A stretch of DNA of 64,000 nucleotides from JADKHC01 sp047600805. GTDB taxonomy: Bacteria; Verrucomicrobiota; Verrucomicrobiia; Opitutales; Opitutaceae. Below are positions 33,309 through 40,789 of the stretch, piece by piece (position 1 is the stretch's first letter; each line of letters begins with the position of its first letter). The position numbers and the translations under genes are program-made. The DNA is taken from contig JASGKG010000001.1 of NCBI GenBank assembly GCA_047600805.1, positions 4,836,001 to 4,900,000 on the forward strand, in the 5' to 3' direction. The notes under the pieces were generated by a model. That model was not told the origin of the DNA and ran no database searches. It saw nothing but the letters and a program-made list of their open reading frames with translations.

Positions 33309-33530
33309 ACTTTGGGGGCGCGAGTTTCATGTCGGTTGCCCAAGCGAGCACTTCCTCTGCTTCGCGTGGGTTGCGTGGTTGCTCTCGCGCCCCCTCCACT
33401 TTTTTCCTCACACTTAGCGGGTGGCACGGTTTCGGAGTCATGATCGAAGCCGGGCTGCAAACCTTGGTGTTGGTCGCACGGCCAGCCACCCGCTTTTCTT
33501 TCCAGCAACGCGACCGACACCAGACCAACA
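33309..33530. other. Gap between protease-like gene and integrase
   Basis: About 220 bp. One small frame (ATG 33305 to 33556, 83 codons) crosses it and enters the integrase start, without family features. I cannot say if it is translated; phage capsid genes would be expected here and are absent. Confidence 0.35.
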
Positions 33531-35225
33531 ATGAGTACAATCACCAAGGGGCTTAGATTTGCCGCGCTGATTCGAGTTTCAACCGAACGTCAGGAAGAAA
33601 AAGGCGAAAGCCTACGTGCCCAGCGGCTAACAATAACCGAAATCGTGGAACGATTAGGCGGTTCGATAGCGCACTGGTACGGAGGCCAGGAACACGCAAC
33701 CCCCGGAGCATGGGAACGGCAACAAGTAGACCAGCTCGTCGCTGATGCTCAGCGAAAACCAGCATTGTTCGACGCCGTTATCGTTACTCACGCCGATCGA
33801 TGGAGCCGCGAGAATGCGAGGCACATCAATGGTATCGACGTATTCAGAAACAACGGCATTCGGTTTTTTGTAGGATCGTCTGAGTACAATCTTTTCGATC
33901 ACGTTCAAAAGTTTCACTTGTCGATGTCAGTGTTGATCGGCGAATTTCTCGCCGGGCAACAGGTGAAACGCTCGCTTGAAAGCCGTATTCTTCGAGCGCA
34001 GCGAAAACTGCCTACGTGCGGAAAGCTTCCATTTGGAAGAAAGATCAATGCCGCGACGGGCGAATGGATGGTAGACGTTGAAAAGCAAAAGATCATTGAA
34101 GATGTAGCGAAGCGATATCTTCGCGGTGAGCGTCTCCCTAACTTAGCGCGTGAATATCGGATGAACCACTCCAACCTCCACAAGATATTGACTAAGCGCT
34201 CGGGCACTGAGTGGCAGATCGAGTTTACATCGGAGAGGGATCAGATCCATGAGATCGTAAAGATTGAGATACCACGGCTCTTGCCCGAGAAAACGATTCA
34301 GGCGATCAAGGCAAAAGCCGAAGCCAATCGGACTTTCACGCATGGCCAAATTTTGCATCAGTATCTATTCGGCCACGTCATCTTTTGTGACCATTGTGGT
34401 TACGCGATCTTCGGCCAGACAGATCGAAGCGGTAGGCAGTGCTACCGGCATGCTCATTCACCGCGGGATCGCGTGTGCACCGGGCCCAAGTCGAAACCAG
34501 CGGTGCCTGCGCGAGAAATCGAAGATGTCGTCATGCGTCACTTGTTTGACTGTTTTGGTAATCCGCGAGCTGTTCAAAAAGCCATCGAAGACGCGACTCC
34601 GAATCGAGAGCACATCAAGGAAATGGAAGCCAAAAGAGAACGCCTAGCAAAGGCGCTGGACGTGATCAAAGACGGGCGCTCTCGACTCGTGGCGTTGATT
34701 GGAAAAGGAAAGCTTTCCGAGAATGACGCGGCAGCCGAACTCGACAAGATGCGGCAGGAAGAATCGAACATCCAAGGGGAGCTTACTCGCACTGAGCAGG
34801 AGCTGTACGGTGTTCCGACAGCCGAGGGGATTCGCGCGGTGGCTGACACCGTGGCCCGTCACATCAATGAACTACGGGGGTACAAAAGCGCGCGAATTAC
34901 TGAAAAACAGCGATACGCAAATCACGCTTTCGAAACAATGACATGGAAAGACAAACGTGCGCTGGTTGAAAAAGTGTTTGGCGGGAAAGCAGCAGATGGA
35001 ACGCGGCTAGGTGTCTATATCGAATGGGTCCCAAGCGAAGGGCCGAACCAATGGCGTTTCAGAATCGCAGGGCACGTCGCGGAGATGGCTGGTGTGCTGC
35101 CCATGACCGAGTCCCGCAAGGAAGCACTCTTTGGCGACAGCAGTACTAAATCTGCTACGTATTCACGAGGCAGAGTCCTTCGCGGACGCCGCTCTCGCGC
35201 AGGCAGCCTTCCACCTGCGGGGTGA
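33531..35225 (+). CDS. Large serine integrase of the element
   Basis: A 564-residue large serine recombinase. The catalytic domain opens with ALIRVSTERQEE (R15, S17), followed by VIVTHADRWSRENARH. A recombinase domain (FGRKINAATGEW, LARE) comes next, then a zinc ribbon (FCDHCGYAIFG ... CYRHAH ... RVC) and a coiled coil (about 365-430). It surely catalyses the integration seen here. The frame crosses the attachment core at 35162-35163, so the last 20 residues are encoded by host yjbQ antisense DNA. In the circular element the same frame would run to 24398 and give about 602 residues. Confidence 0.93.
   Translation: MSTITKGLRFAALIRVSTERQEEKGESLRAQRLTITEIVERLGGSIAHWYGGQEHATPGAWERQQVDQLVADAQRKPALFDAVIVTHADRWSRENARHINGIDVFRNNGIRFFVGSSEYNLFDHVQKFHLSMSVLIGEFLAGQQVKRSLESRILRAQRKLPTCGKLPFGRKINAATGEWMVDVEKQKIIEDVAKRYLRGERLPNLAREYRMNHSNLHKILTKRSGTEWQIEFTSERDQIHEIVKIEIPRLLPEKTIQAIKAKAEANRTFTHGQILHQYLFGHVIFCDHCGYAIFGQTDRSGRQCYRHAHSPRDRVCTGPKSKPAVPAREIEDVVMRHLFDCFGNPRAVQKAIEDATPNREHIKEMEAKRERLAKALDVIKDGRSRLVALIGKGKLSENDAAAELDKMRQEESNIQGELTRTEQELYGVPTAEGIRAVADTVARHINELRGYKSARITEKQRYANHAFETMTWKDKRALVEKVFGGKAADGTRLGVYIEWVPSEGPNQWRFRIAGHVAEMAGVLPMTESRKEALFGDSSTKSATYSRGRVLRGRRSRAGSLPPAG
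35140..35163. other. Right attachment junction (element arm plus core)
   Basis: Arm 35140-35161 (contains GCAGTACTAAATCTG) and core TT 35162-35163, followed by host yjbQ antisense starting CACGAGGCAGAG. Pairs with the arm at 24223-24244. Confidence 0.88.
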
Positions 35226-35286
35226 TGTTGATGAACGCGCGCCGCGTAGGAATGTCGAACCAGAGCTCTTTGCGGAAAGACTTCAT
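35164..35286 (-). pseudogene. yjbQ: Interrupted host yjbQ, N-terminal part
   Basis: Minus-strand start of the host gene: ATG at 35286, encoding MKSFRKELWFDIPTRRAF and on to LCLV at residue 41. In the integrated state the frame runs into the element and stops after ACG at TAG (35155-35157), leaving a 43-residue peptide. Joined through AA to 24220 it gives the full 138-codon gene. This half keeps the native promoter. Confidence 0.9.
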
Positions 35287-35376
35287 GATTCAAAAGAATC
35301 ACGCCGCCGCGTTGTAGCAACTGCGCACTGAAACGCCAAGGACGCGCCGGTATTTTGCACCGTTGGGTGAAGGCGA

Positions 35377-35399
35377 TTTGTCAGATATTAAATGACAAA
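35377..35399. promoter_or_regulatory. Dyad upstream of host yjbQ, similar to one near 43600
   Basis: TTTGTCA (35377-35383), nine bases, TGACAAA (35393-35399). A 13-base stretch TTAAATGACAAAC (35388-35400) recurs at 43601-43613 with a similar left half and the same spacing. Possible shared operator. The rest of 35287-35494 shows no gene. Confidence 0.4.
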
Positions 35400-35494
35400 C
35401 GGTTCGGCACGGGGCGGCGTTGTCAGGATGCGCTCTCTTAAGCGCAGCGCATTGAAGTAAATTGGAGTGGCTGTGCAGCGGCGGTTACCCAGAG

Positions 35495-36373
35495 CTAAGA
35501 CTGTGCCTTGCTGGCTGAGCGTTTGCGTCCGGTGAGCCACCACACCGCGGCGAGGCCGGAGTATTGAGCAATCAATCCGAGTGTTTCGTGCATGGCGTGG
35601 TAGTGCCCAGGAAAATGGGGAGCGAGTACGACGATTGCGCTAATGCGCAGAAAATTAAAAACGAAGGCGATGGCGATGCAGAGCGGCAGTGTCAGGAGAT
35701 GTTGCCACAAGGGAGTCCGGCGAAAGAGCAGCAAAATTGTTCCTAGGAGAAGGCTCGAGGTGATCAGCCCAAAACCATTGCATTCGGTGGCCACGTGAAA
35801 AGACGAACTATTGGAAAGAAGTATGAGTCGAACTGGCGGACCGGGGTCCACGCCGAGCTGCGAGGCAAAGCCGAGGGCTTTGAGAAATCGGGCTGCTTCA
35901 AGCCCGGCCATCTGACGCAGCGGCCAGTCTAACACCGGAAATAACAGTACGAACAATATAAGCAGACCGAAAACCGTGAGCAGCGGCACCGTTCTCCGGA
36001 ACGCGCGATCGCCGAACGCGAAGTTGACGATGCCTCCTGCGGCCGTGACGAGTCCCGCCAAAAAGAAGAGGGGATTTTTGAGAAAGGCGCCCGCAGCAGC
36101 GAGTGCGTATGAGGCGGAAAGCCAGCCGAGCGTTTGATTCGTGAGTTGTGGAGCAAGGCGCAATGAATTGCGTTTTTCCCAAGCGATCCAGACGCCGGCG
36201 ATCAGCATGATGAAGAGCGATTGCTTCAGTTGTTCGTGCGCGAATGTTTCTGAAGCGAGCCATCGCAGTGCTGGCCAAAATACCACGGCGGTGAGGAGAA
36301 AAACGCCCGCAGTGAATGCGTAGTCTTGACCGCGCATAGCGAATTTCGGCGTCGAAATCGTAGGCTCAGGCAT
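35495..36373 (-). CDS. Exosortase (PEP-CTERM sorting protease)
   Basis: A 292-residue membrane protease/transpeptidase that cuts PEP-CTERM tails. ATG 36373 is used. About eight membrane helices. Catalytic triad of the exosortase/archaeosortase family is visible: C198 in VATECNGFG, R243 in FNFLRIS and H262 in AMHETLG. A matching substrate is the phytase-like protein at 11650-13299. No EPS biosynthesis operon surrounds it here. The exact subfamily (XrtX) cannot be set by eye. Confidence 0.88.
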   Translation of the reverse strand: MPEPTISTPKFAMRGQDYAFTAGVFLLTAVVFWPALRWLASETFAHEQLKQSLFIMLIAGVWIAWEKRNSLRLAPQLTNQTLGWLSASYALAAAGAFLKNPLFFLAGLVTAAGGIVNFAFGDRAFRRTVPLLTVFGLLILFVLLFPVLDWPLRQMAGLEAARFLKALGFASQLGVDPGPPVRLILLSNSSSFHVATECNGFGLITSSLLLGTILLLFRRTPLWQHLLTLPLCIAIAFVFNFLRISAIVVLAPHFPGHYHAMHETLGLIAQYSGLAAVWWLTGRKRSASKAQS

Positions 36374-36512
36374 GTTTGAGTAAAGGCGACAACAGTGGGA
36401 CACGCCGGGTTCCAGATGTCGAATCTACACGAGGCAGCGCTTCAACGCCGAGAACGAGTGGTGGTCGCGGCGTTACGGCGGGTTGCGATGGGCTGAACTC
36501 GGGGCGTGAAAA

Positions 36513-36535
36513 AGGCCGGGCTTTGGGCCCGGCCT
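36513..36535 (-). terminator. Terminator for the CoA-transferase gene
   Basis: AGGCCGGGC (36513-36521) pairs with GCCCGGCCT (36527-36535), five-base loop. On the minus strand TTTTTCACG follows. It ends the gene that stops at 36564. Confidence 0.85.
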
Positions 36536-36563
36536 TGAAGATGGTTGTGCTAAATCGCAGCGA

Positions 36564-38054
36564 TTACTCCACCACGGCGCCGCGCATATCGCCCGTCTGC
36601 ATGAACTGCTGGTGCATCGCGAAGGCACGACCCAGCGATTGCGGGGTGTGGCCCTTCTTGGTGGCATTGCAGTAGCGGAGCAGCGTGTCGCGGTAATCGG
36701 GATGCGCGCAGTTCTCGATGATCTTGCGGGCGCGTTCGTTGGGCGAAGTGCCGCGGAGATCGGCGACGCCTTGCTCGGTGATCACGGCGGCGACGGAGTG
36801 CTCGCTGTGGTCCATGTGGCTGACGAGGGGAACGATCGTGCTGATCTTGCCGTTCTTCGCTGTGGACGGGCAGGTGAAGATCGAGATGAAAGCGTTGCGG
36901 GTGAAATCGCCGGAGCCACCGATGCCGTTCATCAAGTCTTTGCCGAGCACGTGGGTGCTGTTGATGTTGCCGAAAATGTCGGCTTCGATCGCGGTGTTGA
37001 TCGAAATGACACCGAGGCGGCGGATGACCTCAGGATGATTGGTGATTTCCTGCGAGCGGAGGACGATGCGCGGGCGGAAGAAATCGAGATTGTCATAAAT
37101 GACTTTCCGCATCTCAGCGCTGGCGGTGAGCGCCACGCTGGAGCCGAATTTCACTTTGCCCTTCTGCATTAGGCTGAAGACGGAATCTTGCAGCACTTCC
37201 GAGTACATCTCGAACGGCGGGATGTCAGGATGTGCGCCCATCGCGCCGATCACGGCGTTGGCGGTGTCGCCGACGCCGGACTGAATTGGCAGGAAGGAGG
37301 AAGGCAACGTGCCGCGGCGAATTTCGCCGGCGAGGAAGTTGGCGACGTTTTCACCGATCTTCTGTGCTTCTTCTCCCGGCGCCGGGAAGCCTTTGATTTC
37401 GTCGCCTATGTTGGACTCGACGATGCCGGCGATCTTGGACGGCGGAACTTTGATGACGGGCGAGCCGATGCGATCAGAAGCTTTGTAGATCGGAATCTCG
37501 CGGCGAACCGGAGGATCGGCGGGCTCGTAAATGTCGTGGATGCCGTGCAGAGCTTTCGGATGCGCGCTGCTGAGCTCGATCAAAACCTTGTCCGCGACGC
37601 GGCACATAGTAGGGGCGGCGCCAACGGAGGAAGTGAGGGTAATGGAACCGTCGGGACCGACGTCGCAGGCCTCAACAATGGCCCAATTCATCTTGCCCAA
37701 GTGGCCGTAGCGCAGAGCCTGCGGCAGCGCGGAAAGATGCATGTCGAAGAACTGCACCTTGCCCTCGTTGATCGCCTTGCGCATGTCGGCGTCGGATTGG
37801 AAAGGCGTGCGGAACGACACCGCATCGGCCTTGGCGAGCTCGCCGTCGAGCGAAGGTCCAGTCGAAGCGCCGGTGATAACGCCGACCTTGAACGGCCGGC
37901 CGGCGGTGTGCTCTTCGCGTGCGCGAGCGGCGATGGCGCGAGCGATCGCTTTGGCGGCGCCAGCAGCGGTGAAGGCATTCAGACCGAGCACATCACCATG
38001 TTTGATCAGGGATGCAGCCTCGGCAGCGGTGAGTTTGGGAAACGGTAGAGACAT
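36564..38054 (-). CDS. Acetyl-CoA hydrolase/transferase family (succinyl-CoA:acetate CoA-transferase-like)
   Basis: A 496-residue class I CoA-transferase family member, cytoplasmic. ATG 38054 begins MSLPFPKLTAAEAASLIKHG, the usual start; the frame is open upstream to 38144. Motifs: GVITGASTGPSLDG, QSGVGDTANAVIGAM, FEMYSEVLQDS, and NGIGGSGDFTRNAFIS. The catalytic Glu is expected in the FEMYSEV segment. Such enzymes move CoA between succinate and acetate, bypassing succinyl-CoA synthetase or allowing acetate use. It is monocistronic. Confidence 0.88.
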   Translation of the reverse strand: MSLPFPKLTAAEAASLIKHGDVLGLNAFTAAGAAKAIARAIAARAREEHTAGRPFKVGVITGASTGPSLDGELAKADAVSFRTPFQSDADMRKAINEGKVQFFDMHLSALPQALRYGHLGKMNWAIVEACDVGPDGSITLTSSVGAAPTMCRVADKVLIELSSAHPKALHGIHDIYEPADPPVRREIPIYKASDRIGSPVIKVPPSKIAGIVESNIGDEIKGFPAPGEEAQKIGENVANFLAGEIRRGTLPSSFLPIQSGVGDTANAVIGAMGAHPDIPPFEMYSEVLQDSVFSLMQKGKVKFGSSVALTASAEMRKVIYDNLDFFRPRIVLRSQEITNHPEVIRRLGVISINTAIEADIFGNINSTHVLGKDLMNGIGGSGDFTRNAFISIFTCPSTAKNGKISTIVPLVSHMDHSEHSVAAVITEQGVADLRGTSPNERARKIIENCAHPDYRDTLLRYCNATKKGHTPQSLGRAFAMHQQFMQTGDMRGAVVE

Positions 38055-38280
38055 GTTAGGTGATCGTAACTTAACACACACAATGTGAGCGCGCTGCGCG
38101 ACGTTTGGCCAAGGCTGGTCGTCTGTTGACGGAGCGGAGACCACCGACCGAGGACTCGTGTGCGCAGCTGCACGGTTTTGAGGAAAGAAAACGAACGAAC
38201 TTACTGCTTCGACGCGAAAACGCAGGTGTTAAACCGGTTTTTGGAAACCTTCGCGTGAGTCGCTAGATACGTAAAATAAA

Positions 38281-38310
38281 AAAAGCGACACCCGGCGGAG
38301 GCGTCGCTTT
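38281..38310 (-). terminator. Terminator for metY
   Basis: AAAAGCGAC (38281-38289) pairs with GTCGCTTT (38303-38310) with additional pairs inside the loop. On the minus strand a long T-run follows. The MetY gene stops at 38341. Confidence 0.8.
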
Positions 38311-38340
38311 GAAATGGCGGCCGGGATGCGGCGTTTACGA

Positions 38341-39639
38341 TCAGACTTTCGCCAGAGCCAGCTCGAGGTCTTTTTGCAGATCTTCGAAATCCTCGATGCC
38401 GAGCGACAGGCGGATGAAGTCAGGCGAGACGCCGGACGAGGCTTGCTCTTCGGCGCTGAGCTGGCTGTGCGTGGTGCTGGCGGGATGAATAGCCAGGGAC
38501 TTCGCATCGCCGATGTTGGCGAGATGGCTGAAGAGTTGCAGGCCCTCGATGAACTTGCGACCGGCTTCGAAACCGCCCTTGACGCCGAACCCAAGCAGAC
38601 CGCCAAAGCCACCCTTGAGGTATTTCTTCGCGGCGGCGTGGTTCGGGCTGTTCTTGAGGCCGGGGTAGTTGACCCAGGCGACCTTGGAGTGCGACGAAAG
38701 GAACTCGGCCGTCTTCATCGCGTTTTGGCAGATGCGCTCCATGCGCAGGTGCAACGTTTCGAGACCTTGCAGCGCTTGGAAAGAGTTGAATGGGCTCACG
38801 CACGCGCCGACGTCGCGGAGGAGTTGCAGGCGCATTTTGAGAATGTACGCGATGTTCGCGCCGCCCGCCGGTGGGAATGCCTTAAAAGCGTCCCAGTGCA
38901 CGAGGCCGTGATAACTCGGGTCAGGCTGCGTGAAGCCGGGGAATTTGCCGTTGCCCCAGTTGAAATTGCCGCCGTCGACGACGATGCCGGCGATGGAGGT
39001 TCCGTGGCCGCCGATGTATTTCGTGGCGGAGTGAACGACGACGTTGCAACCCCATTCGATCGGGCGATTTAGAATTGGCGATAGGCAAGTGTTATCGACG
39101 ATCACTGGAATGCCGAGATCACGGCCGATTTTGGCAACTTCCTCGAACGGGAAAATGTTGAGCGCGGGATTACCCAGGCCTTCGCCGTAAAACGCCTTGG
39201 TGTTCGGTTTCACCGCGCGGCGGAATGCGTCGGGATCTTGCGCGTCGACGAAGGTGACATCGATGCCGAGCTTTTTGAACGTGTAGTGGAAAAGGTTATA
39301 CGTACCGCCGTACAGCTGCGAGACGGAGACGATGTGGTCGCCAGCGCCCGCGATGTTGAGGATTGCGTCGGTGATGGCGGACTGGCCGGACGAGTGGGCG
39401 AGAGCGCCCGAACCACCTTCGAGTGCGGCGACGCGCTGCTCGAACACGTCGGTCGTGGGGTTCATCAACCGCGTGTAGATGTTGCCGAGTTCTTTTAGCG
39501 CGAAGAGATTTGCGGCGTGCTCGGTGTCACGGAAAACATAACTGGTGGTTTGGTAGATTGGAACGGCACGGGAGCCGGTGGTGGGATCCGGCTTTTGGCC
39601 GGCGTGCAGGGCTTTGGTTCCTAGTCCTTGGTAATTCAT
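38341..39639 (-). CDS. metY: O-acetylhomoserine sulfhydrylase (MetY type)
   Basis: A 432-residue PLP enzyme of the Cys/Met metabolism family that makes homocysteine from O-acetylhomoserine and sulfide. ATG 39639 starts MNYQGLGTKALHAGQKPDP; the frame is open upstream to 39678. The PLP lysine is K207 in HSATKYIGGHG. SGQSAITDAILNIAGAGDH and VDNTCLSPIL are typical. The ~430 length and GNPALNIFP favour MetY over cystathionine gamma-synthase (~380). I looked for a SAM riboswitch upstream and could not support one. Confidence 0.88.
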   Translation of the reverse strand: MNYQGLGTKALHAGQKPDPTTGSRAVPIYQTTSYVFRDTEHAANLFALKELGNIYTRLMNPTTDVFEQRVAALEGGSGALAHSSGQSAITDAILNIAGAGDHIVSVSQLYGGTYNLFHYTFKKLGIDVTFVDAQDPDAFRRAVKPNTKAFYGEGLGNPALNIFPFEEVAKIGRDLGIPVIVDNTCLSPILNRPIEWGCNVVVHSATKYIGGHGTSIAGIVVDGGNFNWGNGKFPGFTQPDPSYHGLVHWDAFKAFPPAGGANIAYILKMRLQLLRDVGACVSPFNSFQALQGLETLHLRMERICQNAMKTAEFLSSHSKVAWVNYPGLKNSPNHAAAKKYLKGGFGGLLGFGVKGGFEAGRKFIEGLQLFSHLANIGDAKSLAIHPASTTHSQLSAEEQASSGVSPDFIRLSLGIEDFEDLQKDLELALAKV

Positions 39640-39747
39640 AGAGCGCAAGAAGCTTGCGCAGCCGAAGCCGCCGCGCAAGCGGCAAGGCGACTTCGTTTGT
39701 CTGTTTCGGTTAAGAGCCTGTTCGGCTGTGCCGGTCGCCAGGATGCC

Positions 39748-40659
39748 TCAAGCGGCACGCTGGCGCTTGTGGCCTTGGTTCAGCAGAGCCTTCGCCCAGA
39801 GCCCGATCGTTTTTGGACTAAACGGATGCAGCCTGAGCGATTGGGCTAAAGGCTCGAGTGCTTCGTCCGGATGCTCCTTCAAAAGGGCGCTGCCGGCAGT
39901 CCGATAAAGGCTGGCTGTACGCGCTCGCGCGAGCAGCCGTGGAATGGCGTTCCAATTGGAGTAACGTTCGCAAACCCGTGCGGACTCGATCAGGCTTTTC
40001 GCCACATCGCTTGAAAGTCCGCGTGAATGTTGGCGATAGATGCAGGTGTTGGCTCCGCTAAACATCAGCCGTCCACTCATCGAAAGGATGCGCAATAAAT
40101 ATTCAGTATCGCTGCAGACCGAGAATTCGGGCGAGATCGGACCGAAGCGTTCGAACGCTTTCCGCGCGACCATGACAGCGGAAGCAACGATGACGAGCCG
40201 TCCGGTGTAGATCGCGACCGGAAGATCGATCAAATCGCGATCAGAAGGAAAGTGTGTGCTCAGTTTGGTCCAAGTGGCGTCGTCGTATTCCACCGAGCCG
40301 GAAAAAATGCCGTCGCATGTCTCGATTTGGCTCGCGGAAACCAGCATTTCCAAATGTTCCGGCTTCCAGAGATCGTCTGCGTCAAGAAACGCTACCCATT
40401 CGCCAGAGGCACGTTCCATGGAGGTGTTGCGAGTGGCGGCCAAGCCGCTATTCTGCGAGTGGTGCCCGTAGACGACGGTTTGGGGAACTTTAAGAGAGAA
40501 GTCGGTCACCAGTTCCTCCGTGCGATCTTTGGAGCTATCTTCGATCACGATGAGCTCCCAGTTCTTGTAAGTTTGCGAGAGCACACTGCGCAGGGTGGCC
40601 TCGAGGTATTTTTCGGCGTTATACGCAGCGATGCAAATGCTGATCAGAGGTGGTTTCAT
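39748..40659 (-). CDS. Family 2 glycosyltransferase
   Basis: A 303-residue GT-A glycosyltransferase: N-terminus ISICIAAYNAEKYLEATLRS, then ELIVIEDSSKDRTEEL, and the metal-binding FLDADDLWKPEHLE. A LERASGEW-like turn (MERASGEWVAFLDADD) is typical of GT2. The C-terminal ~80 residues are helical (TPR-like: GSALLKEHPDEALEPLAQSL). It probably adds sugars to a surface glycan or lipid. No other glycan genes are adjacent. Confidence 0.88.
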   Translation of the reverse strand: MKPPLISICIAAYNAEKYLEATLRSVLSQTYKNWELIVIEDSSKDRTEELVTDFSLKVPQTVVYGHHSQNSGLAATRNTSMERASGEWVAFLDADDLWKPEHLEMLVSASQIETCDGIFSGSVEYDDATWTKLSTHFPSDRDLIDLPVAIYTGRLVIVASAVMVARKAFERFGPISPEFSVCSDTEYLLRILSMSGRLMFSGANTCIYRQHSRGLSSDVAKSLIESARVCERYSNWNAIPRLLARARTASLYRTAGSALLKEHPDEALEPLAQSLRLHPFSPKTIGLWAKALLNQGHKRQRAA

Positions 40660-40789
40660 GGTCCGGACGGCTAGCTCCCTCCATTCGCCCCCGCCGGGGA
40701 ATGGAGAATTGGAAGAGCGCGACTAGCGGACCGGGAAATCCTCCCGCCGTCCAGATCTCAACAGTATAAAACCTGTAAACCGGCGATGC

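Larger units (their letters stand above)
24221..35163. mobile_element. Integrated 10.9-kb serine-integrase element inserted in yjbQ
   Basis: The element is bounded by a TT dinucleotide (AA on the minus strand) at 24221-24222 and 35162-35163, 10,941 bp apart. Just inside each end lies one arm of an imperfect inverted repeat (24223-24244 and 35140-35161, 18 of 22 positions matched), the structure expected of attP halves for a large serine integrase, which is encoded at the right end. Outside are the two halves of yjbQ. Cargo: a replacement yjbQ, three serine recombinases, terminase large subunit, prohead-protease-like protein, a lipoprotein, an XRE regulator and a kinase-like/receiver pair. No capsid, portal, tail or lysis genes are seen. 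It resembles a phage satellite or a decayed prophage. Confidence 0.93.

Noticed and set aside
39640..39747. SAM riboswitch upstream of metY
   Set aside because: Short hairpins can be drawn, but I could not find the conserved core of any SAM riboswitch class.
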